This document shows positions 7,781-16,619 of a stretch of 64,000 nucleotides of DNA, one piece after another. Both the position numbers and the translations under genes were made by a program. The stretch is from Phycisphaerae bacterium (GTDB lineage Bacteria > Planctomycetota > Phycisphaerae > UBA1845). The stretch lies in NCBI GenBank assembly GCA_029260215.1, contig JAJDDQ010000048.1:1-64000 (forward strand). Direction: 5' to 3'. How positions within the stretch are numbered: position 1 is the first letter of the stretch; every line of letters begins with the position of its first letter. Under the pieces are notes generated by a model. The model was given only the letters and a program-made list of their open reading frames with translations, was not told where the DNA came from and searched no databases.

Positions 7781-10063
7781 ATGACGTCCGAATATACGAA
7801 CGATTTTCCCACACAGATGCCGGCAGACGCCATCGTCCCGATGTCGGGGGCGGGCTACGCGCCGGCACCGGTTCTATCGGATGCGGGGATGTTTCCGAGC
7901 GGTCCGTTGCCCGAGGCGCAAGCCGGCGGCGTTTCGTTCAAGAGCTACGTCGCGATGTTGCGTCGGTACCTGTGGATGTCGATCGCGATCTTTGTGCTGG
8001 TCGTGGGGACAGCCATTCCGCTGATCTGGTTTACGGTCGTGCCCCTTTATCGGGCGACGGCGGTGATTCATATCGCCCCGTTTGTGCAAACCGTATTGAC
8101 GGGCTACGAGGAAAATGGAATCGTTCCTCTTTATGCGTCGTTCCTGAACACGCAGGTGTCGGTCATCCGCAGCCCGACGGTGCTCAACCGCGTGCTCGAT
8201 TTGCCCCAGGTCAGTGCCACTGATTGGTACAACGAAAAAACCGAAAGCCTGTTCCGCAAGGATATCCCAGCGTTGACGCGCATGACCCGAGGTCTCTCTG
8301 TCCAGCCACGTCGTAACACGGAATTGATCGATGTATCGATCACAACCAAGTATCCGGCCGACGCAAAGACTATTGTCGACTCTGTGGTCGAGCAGTACAT
8401 GTACGTAGCCAAGTCCGCCGAAACAGTAGACGAGAAGAGTCGCATGCAGGTGTTGATCAGCAAAGCGGACTCTCTGAAAGCTGAAGTCGGTGACCTCCTT
8501 CTTCAGAAGAAGATCATCTCGCGTGCCATCGGGACCGATTCGCCGGAAGAGTATCGATCCCACATCACCACGCAAAGCAGCCGTCTCGAAGACGAACTGG
8601 AGCAGTTGCGCAGGCGACGCAAGATCAACGAAGCACGGCTGGCACGCCGGGAAACCACTGTCGTCAAGAACGACGACGGTGACGACGGCGAGCCTGCCGA
8701 ATCCGGAGAAGAAGAGTCGGACGTGGAGACGGTTCGTTTCGCAGACGACATTGAATGGCGACGTCTGCAACGCGAACTGGACACCGCGAAGCACCACCTG
8801 ACGTCTCTGGGCGAGCAGTACGGCCAACAGCATCCCAGCGTCAAACAGGCTGTCGCAGACATCGCGTTCGCGGACGATCAACTTGCCAAACGCGAAGCGG
8901 AGCTGAGCGAACCCGGTGCTCGGGCCATGCAGTCGATGATGCTGGCCAACGCCGAAATCGTACTCGAGAACGACCCGGAGTGGCTGCGCGAACAGATCGC
9001 GTTAAGCCACGTCGAGGAGGAAATCCTCGTGGACCGCATCAAAGCCAAGGACGAAGAGAAAGACCTTGTAAGCGAGCGGGCGCATGAACTCCTGACCAAT
9101 ACCAAGAAAATCGTGGAGCTTGAAACCGAAGCCCAGGACGTGCGAAATCGCCTGAATGTTCTGAAGATGGAGGCCAAAGCTCCGGGCCGGATTTCGATTA
9201 TGCAGAAGGCGATGTACCCGGCTGAGCCGTTTCGCGACCGGCGCGTGATGCTGTCGGCGATGGCGATTGCAGCTGCAATGGGCTTGGGCGTTGGGGCTGC
9301 CTTCCTGCGAGGCCTGCTCGACCCGTCGATTCGTCACATAGGCGATGTGGCGGGCATGATCGAGACGCCGTTCCTGGGTTACCTGCCGGCGTTGCGCTTC
9401 GAGTCGGACATTTGGGAAGACACACCGGACGATCTTCAGGAAAGCATGCGCATGATCCGCACGGCGCTGATCGACCGCTTGAACGGAACCGGCTCGACCG
9501 TGCTGATCACCAGTTGCGGCGCACAGGCCGGCAAGACCAGCGTGGCTATTCTGCTCGCACGCAGCTTTTCGCGCGTCGGCAAGAAAGTTCTACTCGTGGA
9601 CGCGGACCTGCGTCGGCCTGCGCTGGCAAAGAGGCTGAGCATCGAGGGGAAAGCCGGGCTGCCGGAGTTGCTAAACGGCTCTGCAAGTTCCAGCGATGCC
9701 ATCTCTCGGGACCGGTTCCCCGGCGTGGACATCCTTCCCACATTGGGTTCAGCCAACGAAGGCGACGCAGAACTGTTGGCCAACGGTGCGTTCGCGAAAT
9801 GTTTGCGTGCGTGGAAGAAAGATTACGACATCGTGCTGTTCGACAGCCCGCCGATCCTGCCGGTGGCCGACGCGCGCATTCTTGCGGGCCAACTCGACGG
9901 CGCTATACTGGCCATTCGTGTGTCGCACTGCCGCAAATCGGATGCTGCCGATGCAGTGGCGCTGCTTGACGGCGCAGGCTGCAGACCACTGGGCACGGTA
10001 TTCGTCGGTGCGGATCCGAAGCTGACCTACGCTTCGCGCTACGCATACGCCCTCGAAGCATGA
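7781..10063 (+). CDS. Polysaccharide co-polymerase / tyrosine autokinase (Wzc type)
   Basis: About 760 residues. A Wzz domain has a first membrane segment at about 64-86 and a second at about 487-508, enclosing a long periplasmic part with coiled-coil-like charged stretches (about 220-480). A cytoplasmic BY-kinase domain follows: Walker A GAQAGKTS with K585, Walker A' VLLVDADLRRP, Walker B IVLFDSPP. The C-terminus carries three tyrosines in TYASRYAYALEA, a short autophosphorylation cluster. Such proteins set chain length and drive export with a Wza-type channel, which is encoded at 11886. An acidic insert near 295-320 (ESGEEESDVE) is not typical. Starts about 200 bases after the previous gene. 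Confidence 0.93.
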   Translation: MTSEYTNDFPTQMPADAIVPMSGAGYAPAPVLSDAGMFPSGPLPEAQAGGVSFKSYVAMLRRYLWMSIAIFVLVVGTAIPLIWFTVVPLYRATAVIHIAPFVQTVLTGYEENGIVPLYASFLNTQVSVIRSPTVLNRVLDLPQVSATDWYNEKTESLFRKDIPALTRMTRGLSVQPRRNTELIDVSITTKYPADAKTIVDSVVEQYMYVAKSAETVDEKSRMQVLISKADSLKAEVGDLLLQKKIISRAIGTDSPEEYRSHITTQSSRLEDELEQLRRRRKINEARLARRETTVVKNDDGDDGEPAESGEEESDVETVRFADDIEWRRLQRELDTAKHHLTSLGEQYGQQHPSVKQAVADIAFADDQLAKREAELSEPGARAMQSMMLANAEIVLENDPEWLREQIALSHVEEEILVDRIKAKDEEKDLVSERAHELLTNTKKIVELETEAQDVRNRLNVLKMEAKAPGRISIMQKAMYPAEPFRDRRVMLSAMAIAAAMGLGVGAAFLRGLLDPSIRHIGDVAGMIETPFLGYLPALRFESDIWEDTPDDLQESMRMIRTALIDRLNGTGSTVLITSCGAQAGKTSVAILLARSFSRVGKKVLLVDADLRRPALAKRLSIEGKAGLPELLNGSASSSDAISRDRFPGVDILPTLGSANEGDAELLANGAFAKCLRAWKKDYDIVLFDSPPILPVADARILAGQLDGAILAIRVSHCRKSDAADAVALLDGAGCRPLGTVFVGADPKLTYASRYAYALEA

Positions 10064-10089
10064 CGCTCTGAATTGAGGGGAATTGAAAC

Positions 10090-11889
10090 ATGGCGCTCGT
10101 TTGCATCGTTCTCGACTCCCGGCCGAAATATCTCGCCGGAAGCCGGTCGCTCGAATCACTGCTCGGCATGCCCATCGGCTGCGGAACCATCTTGAGCGAA
10201 TTGTCCGACGCGGTGCGCGAAACCGGATGCACCGATTTTCGCATCCACGCCGATTTCGAACCGGACGAGGAATACAAACGGCACATCCTTCGGCACGCAC
10301 CGTCCGGCGCGAAGCTTGTCGACAGTGACGTGATGGCTTCGCTGGTCCATGAATACGAGCCGTCCGACCATGTGCTGATCATCGACCCGAGATACTGGCC
10401 GATCGGCGGCTTGGATCTCAAGACAGTCTTGCGCGAAACGATCGACACACGTTGGGCACTACACGGCGTTTCGATTGCGACCTCGCCGGAGGGCACTGAG
10501 GAATGTGTCCATTGCGACGACAACGGGCAGGTGACGCGCATCTTTCGCTACTACGAGCAGGTAACGTGTTCGCGCATCGACGCAATCTCTTACTCGCTGG
10601 TTCCGCTGGCCACTTCGTTGGACGGGATCCGATTCGACTCGCTGTCTGAGCTGCGAACAGCCCTGTCGGCCCACCACATCATAGGTCGGGATGTTCCGGT
10701 CCCGTACAACACCGTCGATCTGTCGGACGAAGCTGGCCTGTCAGCATTCAACGAGCAAGTTGTCGTTCAAGCGACCTCATCCGCCCCACAACCGCCCTTC
10801 ACACAGGTTCGCCCCGGCGTTCTGATGGGCCGGAATTGCCGGATACACCCGGGGGCCAAGCTCGTGGCACCCATTGTCATTCAGGATGAGGTCACCATCG
10901 AGGAGCAGGCTGTGGTGATCGGTCCGAGCGTTCTGGGCGCGGGCAGCACGGTGCGTCGGGGGGCAACGGTCGCACAATCGGTACTGGCAGCCGGCGCGTC
11001 GGTCAGCGCGGACACCGTCGTGCGACAGCGCATCGGCGTTGGAAAGTGCGTCGAGGAGAATTCATCAGCCAGCACCGGACCGGGAGTCGAACCTGTTCGT
11101 AAATATAAACCCGTACGTCAACAAACCGTGAAGCTCGGGGCGGATGCGGTCGTTCTTCGCGACGTCCGGCGCAAAAGATCAATTTATTCCGCGGTGAAGC
11201 TGGCCGCCGACGTTTCTGTGGCGGGCCTGTCGTTGATTCTGCTGGCACCGCTCTTCCTGATCACCGCGATCGCGATCAAACTTGATTCCCGAGGCCCTAT
11301 ATTTTTCGGCCACGGGAGGGAGGGCAAGGGCGGTAAACTATTTCGCTGCCTGAAGTTCCGAACGATGGTCCAGGACGCTCACCAGAAGCAACGGGCGCTC
11401 TATTCCGCGAATAACGTCGACGGACCTCAATTTAAGCTTGATAATGACCCCCGTGTGACGCGCGTCGGCGGGTGGTTGCGAGCCACGAACATTGATGAGC
11501 TGCCACAGCTTATCAACGTGTTCCTGGGACAAATGAGTATTGTAGGCCCTCGTCCTTCGCCGTTCCGCGAGAACCAGATTTGTGTTCCCTGGCGGCGCGC
11601 CCGGTTGTCCGTAAGGCCGGGTATTACAGGTCTATGGCAAATATGCCGAGATCAACGGACAGAGGGAGATTTCCATCAATGGATTACTTACGACATCATG
11701 TACGTTCGAAACCTGACGGTTTGGCTGGACGCGAAGATTCTGCTGGCGACCGTTCTGACGCTCGGCGGGATGTGGAACGTTCCGGCGTCCTGGCTGGTGC
11801 GCGATGCACATCGCGAAAACCTGAGCAAAGGACGCGTCAGGAGCGCAGCCGGCCACAAAAACGCCGCCGCCAAACCGGCGGCTGCGTGA
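10090..11889 (+). CDS. Fusion: nucleotidyltransferase-like domain + beta-helix + phosphoglycosyltransferase
   Basis: About 599 residues with GAGGGG upstream of the ATG. Residues 1-225 resemble a nucleotidyltransferase core whose nucleotide-binding loop is not recognisable. Residues about 235-325 are hexapeptide repeats ([20 protein letters not shown]). From about 365 to 560 lies a bacterial sugar transferase of the WcaJ/WbaP type: membrane re-entrant helix, [19 protein letters not shown], and the DELPQL motif with the catalytic D469-E470 dyad, then [10 protein letters not shown] and PGITGLWQI. The transferase attaches sugar-1-phosphate to undecaprenyl phosphate, starting repeat-unit synthesis. 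The N-terminal fusion may sense or supply substrate. The stop overlaps the next gene's GTG by four bases. Confidence 0.88.
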   Translation: MALVCIVLDSRPKYLAGSRSLESLLGMPIGCGTILSELSDAVRETGCTDFRIHADFEPDEEYKRHILRHAPSGAKLVDSDVMASLVHEYEPSDHVLIIDPRYWPIGGLDLKTVLRETIDTRWALHGVSIATSPEGTEECVHCDDNGQVTRIFRYYEQVTCSRIDAISYSLVPLATSLDGIRFDSLSELRTALSAHHIIGRDVPVPYNTVDLSDEAGLSAFNEQVVVQATSSAPQPPFTQVRPGVLMGRNCRIHPGAKLVAPIVIQDEVTIEEQAVVIGPSVLGAGSTVRRGATVAQSVLAAGASVSADTVVRQRIGVGKCVEENSSASTGPGVEPVRKYKPVRQQTVKLGADAVVLRDVRRKRSIYSAVKLAADVSVAGLSLILLAPLFLITAIAIKLDSRGPIFFGHGREGKGGKLFRCLKFRTMVQDAHQKQRALYSANNVDGPQFKLDNDPRVTRVGGWLRATNIDELPQLINVFLGQMSIVGPRPSPFRENQICVPWRRARLSVRPGITGLWQICRDQRTEGDFHQWITYDIMYVRNLTVWLDAKILLATVLTLGGMWNVPASWLVRDAHRENLSKGRVRSAAGHKNAAAKPAAA

Positions 11890-13043
11890 CCGCTCGCTGG
11901 GCGGCAGCCATGCTCACTGCCGTCGCGATGCTCCCGCTGACCGCCTGCAACGACCCACGCATTTCGTTCGACGAATTCCTCGCAATGCAAAACCCCGAAG
12001 TCGTGGAGTCGGCTGAGGCCTCTCACATGCCGGCTGGGGCGATGCATCCGATGGACCAGATGCTAACGCCCTATAAGATCGGTGCCGGCGACGTGCTGGA
12101 GGTGAGCCTGACCGGAATTGACGGCCCGACACTGACGAATGTGTTTCGCGTTCGCGTCGCACCGTCGGGCAACATCGACTTACCGCTCGCAGGCGAAATA
12201 CCTGTCATGGACATGGAGGATTTTCAGGCGGAGGACGCAATCAAGAACGCGTTTGTCCCCGGCATCGTCAAGCAAGCCACTGTGAATCTCACCGTCGCCG
12301 AATTCGAGCCGGTGTCGGTGCTGGTTTCCGGGGCCGTCGCCGCTCCGGGGATGGTGTCGCTGCGTCGCACGGAGCGTAACCTTCTGTACGCCGTGCTGGC
12401 GGCCAACGGTGTGTCGTCGTCGGCTTCGGGGAAGGTGACGCTCCACCGCGTGCGCAAGCCCGATGAGCCTGTGACGTACGACCTGACCGATCCTCGTCAG
12501 TTGCAGGACGCGTTGACTATCTCGCCGCTGCAAAACGGCGACATCGTCATGGTGGCAGCCGCCCCACCGAACACGATCTATATTGGCGGACTGGTCAATC
12601 GCCCTTCGCCGCAGCAGTATCCGCCGGGCGTGAACATGAACGTGCTTCAGGTGCTGGCCTCGGCGGGCGGGTTGCGTGAAGATGTCTACCCGAGCGAAGG
12701 AACGCTGATTCGCCGCATGCCCGACGGCGAGGACGTTCACGTGAAACTCAACCTCAAACGCATCAAGAATGGCCAGGACGAAAACTTTATTTTGGCGGCC
12801 GGCGACATTCTTTGGGTTCCGGAAACACCGGGCACCAAGGTGATCGATTTCTTCAACCGCAATCTGTTCCTCCGCGGCGGGGCTACGATTACCTATAACG
12901 CGAGCGGTACGGAGTTCCTGAATACCAACTCTCGCGCGGCGTTGCTGCGAAACAACAACCTCGAGGATCAGTTCAACCCCTTCGGTTTCCTGGATCGAGG
13001 GGCGACGCTCAACCAACTCGGCGCTGCCGGGCGGCGACGCTAA
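11886..13043 (+). CDS. Polysaccharide export outer-membrane lipoprotein (Wza-like, SLBB)
   Basis: About 385 residues from GTG 11886, which overlaps the previous stop as GTGA, suggesting translational coupling. The signal peptide ends in a LPLTAC lipobox. A poly-export domain (YKIGAGDVLEVSLTG at about 59-73) precedes SLBB-type repeats (VLVSGAVAAPGMVSL; YIGGLVNRPSPQQYPPG). Wza homologues form the outer-membrane channel through which capsule or exopolysaccharide leaves. The location right after the kinase and initiating transferase fits that job. The C-terminal region (about 330-385), rich in Asn and Leu, has no recognisable domain. Confidence 0.92.
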   Translation: MTARWAAAMLTAVAMLPLTACNDPRISFDEFLAMQNPEVVESAEASHMPAGAMHPMDQMLTPYKIGAGDVLEVSLTGIDGPTLTNVFRVRVAPSGNIDLPLAGEIPVMDMEDFQAEDAIKNAFVPGIVKQATVNLTVAEFEPVSVLVSGAVAAPGMVSLRRTERNLLYAVLAANGVSSSASGKVTLHRVRKPDEPVTYDLTDPRQLQDALTISPLQNGDIVMVAAAPPNTIYIGGLVNRPSPQQYPPGVNMNVLQVLASAGGLREDVYPSEGTLIRRMPDGEDVHVKLNLKRIKNGQDENFILAAGDILWVPETPGTKVIDFFNRNLFLRGGATITYNASGTEFLNTNSRAALLRNNNLEDQFNPFGFLDRGATLNQLGAAGRRR

Positions 13044-13056
13044 ACGGGGAAAAAGC

Positions 13057-14217
13057 GTGAATCAGACGGTCTCGGAGAGAAAAGTCTTGCAAGCAGACCT
13101 TCTGGAAACGGTCAAGAATCTGCGCGCCATGTCCGTTCGCGGCCTCGCACGCATGTACCTGCCCAACGAGCGCATGTTCTGCCACTGCATTCGCCGAGGA
13201 CCAATGGGCGACATTCCCGAAGGTATCAGCCGACGGTACACCGCCATCACGCTAATCGGCCTGGCGACGGAATGTACGGACGCTGCCCGGTCGGCTTGCG
13301 GTGACACCGCTCCCGGCGACGTTTGCGGGCGACTCCTCGAAGACATCGACCATGTCGAAAACATGGGTGACGTAGCCCTGACACTGTGGGCCGCCGTGCT
13401 TTGGGATCATGCGGACAAGCGCAAAGCCTTCGACAGGCTCCTGCAACTGGACCCGTCGCGCGGAGCGCATCCGACTGTGGAAATCGCATGGGCGTTGACC
13501 GCTCTTTCAGTCAAGAACGCCGCAGCCGGTGATCTCAATCTGGCGGGCAAAGTCTGCAAGCGCCTGCTGAGCGCGTTTCATCGGGAGACGGGCGTGTTTC
13601 CGCATTGGCCTAAAGACGCCCCGACTTCCGCACTACGCGGACACGTGTCCTGCTTCGCCGACATGGTCTACCCCGTGCAGGCACTGTCATGCTACGCACA
13701 GACTACCAGTGACTCCGCCGCAATCACCGCAGCCAAACAAGCCGGCGAGCACATGGTGCGTAACCAGGGGCCTGCTGGACAATGGTGGTGGCACTTCGAC
13801 GCCCGCAGCGGGCGCGTGGTCGAAGGCTTTCCGGTCTACACCGTGCATCAGGATTCGATGGCGCCGATGGCGCTCTTCGCGCTTCAGGATGCGGGCGGGC
13901 CGGACTCCTCCGCAGCTATAAATGAAGGCTTGCGCTGGCTGATCGCGTCGCCCGAGATCGACGGCCGCACGCTGATCGACAACGAAGCCGACCTGATCTG
14001 GCGCAAAGTCGCCCGTCACGAGCCGGGCAAGCTGACCCGGGGCGTTCAAGCCGTCGCCAGTCGCATCCACCCGTCGATGCGTGCGCCGGGCGTCAACATG
14101 CTGTTCAGGCCCGGGTTTGTTGATTACGAATGTCGCCCCTACCACCTCGGGTGGATTTTGCACGCCTTCACCCCCGAGCGGCTCGCAACCTGGGACGCCA
14201 AACGGACGACCGGCTGA
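13057..14217 (+). CDS. Conserved polysaccharide-locus protein, probable alpha/alpha toroid
   Basis: About 386 residues from GTG 13057, preceded by GGGGAAAAAGC. I do not recognise the exact family. Helix-rich repeats with aromatic motifs (FPHWPKD near 187, WWWHFDARSGRVVEGFPVY near 245, DSMAPMALFAL) resemble alpha/alpha-barrel proteins such as glycoside hydrolases or terpenoid-cyclase-like folds. A CHCIRR motif sits near residue 47. No signal peptide or membrane segment is seen, so it should be cytoplasmic. It lies between the export lipoprotein and the WecG/TagA transferase, and its stop overlaps the next ATG, so it is probably part of the assembly operon; function unknown. Confidence 0.75.
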   Translation: MNQTVSERKVLQADLLETVKNLRAMSVRGLARMYLPNERMFCHCIRRGPMGDIPEGISRRYTAITLIGLATECTDAARSACGDTAPGDVCGRLLEDIDHVENMGDVALTLWAAVLWDHADKRKAFDRLLQLDPSRGAHPTVEIAWALTALSVKNAAAGDLNLAGKVCKRLLSAFHRETGVFPHWPKDAPTSALRGHVSCFADMVYPVQALSCYAQTTSDSAAITAAKQAGEHMVRNQGPAGQWWWHFDARSGRVVEGFPVYTVHQDSMAPMALFALQDAGGPDSSAAINEGLRWLIASPEIDGRTLIDNEADLIWRKVARHEPGKLTRGVQAVASRIHPSMRAPGVNMLFRPGFVDYECRPYHLGWILHAFTPERLATWDAKRTTG

Positions 14218-14999
14218 TGCGGACATCCGATCGCCCTATTTACGAACTGTTCGGCATCCCCATCAACGCGCTCTCGATGGCAGACACGCTAAAAATGGTG
14301 GACGAAGCCGTCCGCGAGCGATCACGCCTGTTGATCGGCGTCGTGAACGCTGCCAAAGCAGTCAACGTGGGACGCAACGCCGAGCTTCGCGAGGCGATGT
14401 CACGGTGTGACATTACCCTGGCAGACGGCATCGCCGTGGTCTGGGGTTTGCGCGTGCTGGGTCAAAAACTCCCCGAACGCATTCCGGGCATCGACCTCAT
14501 GCAGGCTATGCTCGAAGAGGGCAACGAACGAAAATACCGGGTGTATCTGTTCGGGGCGAAGGAAGAAGTTTCGGACATCGTCGCCCAACGACTCGGCGAG
14601 CAATATCCAAACGTCGTCATCGCCGGGCGACGCAACGGCTACTACAAGCCCGAGGAAGAGCCAGCCATCGTCGATCAAATCCGCGAAGCCAACGCGGACA
14701 TTCTCTTTGTGGCTATGAGCCCGCCGAAAAAGGAAATCTTCCTCGCCCAATACTACGACCGACTCGGCGTACCGGTATGTCACGGCGTGGGCGGTGCGTT
14801 CGACGTCATAGCCGGCAAGACGAAACGGGCACCGGACATCTGGCAGAAGCTCGGCATGGAATGGCTGTACCGCGTCGTGCAGGAACCCCGGCGGATGTGG
14901 CGACGCTACCTCGTGACCAACACGCTGTTCTTGCTCCTGCTCCTCCGCGCGATGATCGCCCGACCCTTCAATCGCCGTACGCCGCAAGCACAGGGTTAA
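14217..14999 (+). CDS. WecG/TagA/CpsF family glycosyltransferase
   Basis: About 260 residues, starting at an ATG that overlaps the previous stop (TGATG). GT26 hallmarks are present: VVNAAKAVNVGRN near 41, then CDITLADGIAVVWGLRVLG, then YLFGAKEEV, and PPKKEIFLAQ with GVGGAFDVIAGKTKRAP. These enzymes add N-acetylmannosamine or its uronic acid to the lipid-linked GlcNAc acceptor, which agrees with wecB at the left end of the locus. The C-terminus has a basic amphipathic stretch and Leu-rich segment (FLLLLLRAMIARPF) that fits peripheral membrane attachment. It is the last gene of the plus-strand block. Confidence 0.93.
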   Translation: MRTSDRPIYELFGIPINALSMADTLKMVDEAVRERSRLLIGVVNAAKAVNVGRNAELREAMSRCDITLADGIAVVWGLRVLGQKLPERIPGIDLMQAMLEEGNERKYRVYLFGAKEEVSDIVAQRLGEQYPNVVIAGRRNGYYKPEEEPAIVDQIREANADILFVAMSPPKKEIFLAQYYDRLGVPVCHGVGGAFDVIAGKTKRAPDIWQKLGMEWLYRVVQEPRRMWRRYLVTNTLFLLLLLRAMIARPFNRRTPQAQG

Positions 15000-15012
15000 T
15001 CCGACCGCAGCG

Positions 15013-15065
15013 GTCCGCAAACTTCAGTTCGCGCGGACTTCCCAAGTACCACAATCGCAAACCGC
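15013..15065 (-). repeat. GAACTGAAGTTCGCGG-type intergenic repeat, copy 1
   Basis: Read on the minus strand it contains TCCGCGCGAACTGAAGTTTG followed by CGGACCGC, preceded by TTGCGATTGTGGTACTTGGG. It shares its layout with copies at 43613-43667 and 62433-62463. The core GCGAACTGAAGTTYGC is nearly palindromic. It sits between the WecG/TagA gene and the convergent VOC gene. Confidence 0.8.
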
Positions 15066-15132
15066 TACGCATGGGTCGAGAAGGCGCTAACGGTATCGAC
15101 ATCAGAGAATACCGAGCACACGAAACGACCCA

Positions 15133-15501
15133 CTACGTATTTTGCCCGATCTCAATCAGGTTGCCCTCGAAGTCGCGGATCACAAAATCACGCATCGCGT
15201 AGTCACGGTCTGCCATTTCGTTGACGACTTGGACGCCTTGCGCTCGGACAAATTCCCAGTAAGCGTTCACGTCCGCGACCAGCAGATGAAAACTCCCTTG
15301 CCCCGCCCGCTCCGGCTTTGATGGCGAAAAATGGACCTCGACCTCGTCGATCATCACGATCGCGTAAGCCGGTGAATTCGGATCACCCTGCTTCCACACG
15401 TCCGTAAAATCCAGCTTCGCCTTATAGAATTCGATCATCCCTAAAATATCTCGAACCCAGACGACCGGGGCAGCTCTCGTCACCTTGAATTGACCGTTCA
15501 T
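15133..15501 (-). CDS. VOC-family protein (glyoxalase / dioxygenase-like fold)
   Basis: About 122 residues from ATG 15501; a frame extending to 15606 is open, but the fold begins at APVVWVRDILGMIEFYKAKL. The pattern of beta-alpha-beta-beta-beta modules, YAIVMIDEVEVHFSPS in the middle and FVIRDFEGNLIEIGQ at the end, is typical of glyoxalase/bleomycin-resistance/dioxygenase proteins. The final ExG motif keeps one metal-ligand glutamate. The substrate cannot be told. It is a lone gene facing the polysaccharide operon end to end. Confidence 0.85.
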   Translation of the reverse strand: MNGQFKVTRAAPVVWVRDILGMIEFYKAKLDFTDVWKQGDPNSPAYAIVMIDEVEVHFSPSKPERAGQGSFHLLVADVNAYWEFVRAQGVQVVNEMADRDYAMRDFVIRDFEGNLIEIGQNT

Positions 15502-15863
15502 GGTTCGCGCATTCCGGATCACCAACGGTTCGCACTCACGCAAAATCTCCGGTAAGCGTACCGCGACGCCAGCGACGTCGCAACGATAAACACAATTGGC
15601 CGGCATGCGAGAAACTCATCAAAAATCATCGATTCCGAGCGGCCCTAGGGCGCGCGCGTTTTTCACGATTTTTGCGTGCGCCTCCAGCGTTACATTCAAG
15701 TAAGGAGGCCACTCAACCAGGCAGCACGATCGCCGGACAGCAATCGAACCCCGGAGGCGACACGATGACTCAATGCACACTGAACGAACCATTGAAAAAG
15801 CGTGTAACTCACGATAAGATCAAGAGTTACAGAACAGCCCCGACGGCCCGGAGGCGACAGACC
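15502..15863. promoter_or_regulatory. Leader of the sigma-factor gene with two equal ribosome-binding sites
   Basis: Two in-frame ATGs (15765 and 15864) are each preceded by the same CCCGGAGGCGACA string, with GGAGG at 15753-15757 and 15850-15854. The upper start would add 33 basic residues to the sigma factor. No clear promoter was found; a further AAGGAGG occurs at 15703-15709, followed by an ACT rather than a start. Confidence 0.5.
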
Positions 15864-16619
15864 ATGCACGAGGATACCCAACTTGGCGGAGGGGATTCGC
15901 GGTTCCCGCAAACTGCGCACACGGCTGTGCTGAACACGCGCAGCCAGGACGCCGGCGTGCGCGAGCGGGCTTTCGGGCGACTGGTGCAGGGCTACTGGAA
16001 ACCGATCTACAAACACCTGCGCATCAAATGGCGACTGTCGAACGAACAGGCTAAGGATTCTACACAGGCGTTCTTCGCGCACGTTTTGGAGAAAGGCGTC
16101 TTCGCGAAATACGAACCGGGCAAGGCTGCGTTCCGAACCTACGTCCGCATGTGCCTCGACGCGTTCGTGTCCAATGAGTTGAAGGCCGGGCGACGGCAGA
16201 AGCGCGGCGGTGGGCGGGCTGTGCTGTCGCTGGAATTCGACGCGGCAGAGGACGAGCTGATTCGCTACGGACCACAGCCCGCGACCGATCCGGCGGCGCT
16301 TTACGAAAAAGAATGGATTCGCACGATTTTCTCAGCCGCGGTGGAGCGCACGCAGGCGCGGATGACGACGGAGGACAAGACGGTCCACTTCGCACTGTTC
16401 GAGCGCTACGATTTGGCTGACGAGCAGACGCGCAAGAGCTTAACCTACGACCAATTGGCGAAAGATTTTGATCTGAGCACTTCGCAGGTGACGAACCATT
16501 TAGCGGCTGTCCGCCGCGTATTTCGCGCGTTTGTGCTCGAGGAGATTCGCGACATGACCGGCGGTGAGGCTGAGTTCGAGTCCGACGCGCGCCGGCTGCT
16601 GGGAGTGCGCGTGTCGTGA
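15864..16619 (+). CDS. ECF-like RNA polymerase sigma factor, kinase-linked type
   Basis: About 251 residues from ATG 15864. The sequence FPQTAHTAVL, then YWKPIYKHLR, then TQAFFAHVLEKGVFAKY and FRTYVRMCLDAFVSNE, then QKRGGG, matches the ECF-like group found in Planctomycetota and Acidobacteria next to Ser/Thr kinases. Region 4 is near 185-225 (LTYDQLAKDFDLSTSQVTNHLAAVRRVFR), a helix-turn-helix. In this group the neighbouring kinase is thought to control the sigma factor. The stop overlaps the kinase GTG by four bases, so the two are co-translated. An in-frame upstream start at 15765 with an identical ribosome-binding site could give a longer form. Confidence 0.88.
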   Translation: MHEDTQLGGGDSRFPQTAHTAVLNTRSQDAGVRERAFGRLVQGYWKPIYKHLRIKWRLSNEQAKDSTQAFFAHVLEKGVFAKYEPGKAAFRTYVRMCLDAFVSNELKAGRRQKRGGGRAVLSLEFDAAEDELIRYGPQPATDPAALYEKEWIRTIFSAAVERTQARMTTEDKTVHFALFERYDLADEQTRKSLTYDQLAKDFDLSTSQVTNHLAAVRRVFRAFVLEEIRDMTGGEAEFESDARRLLGVRVS

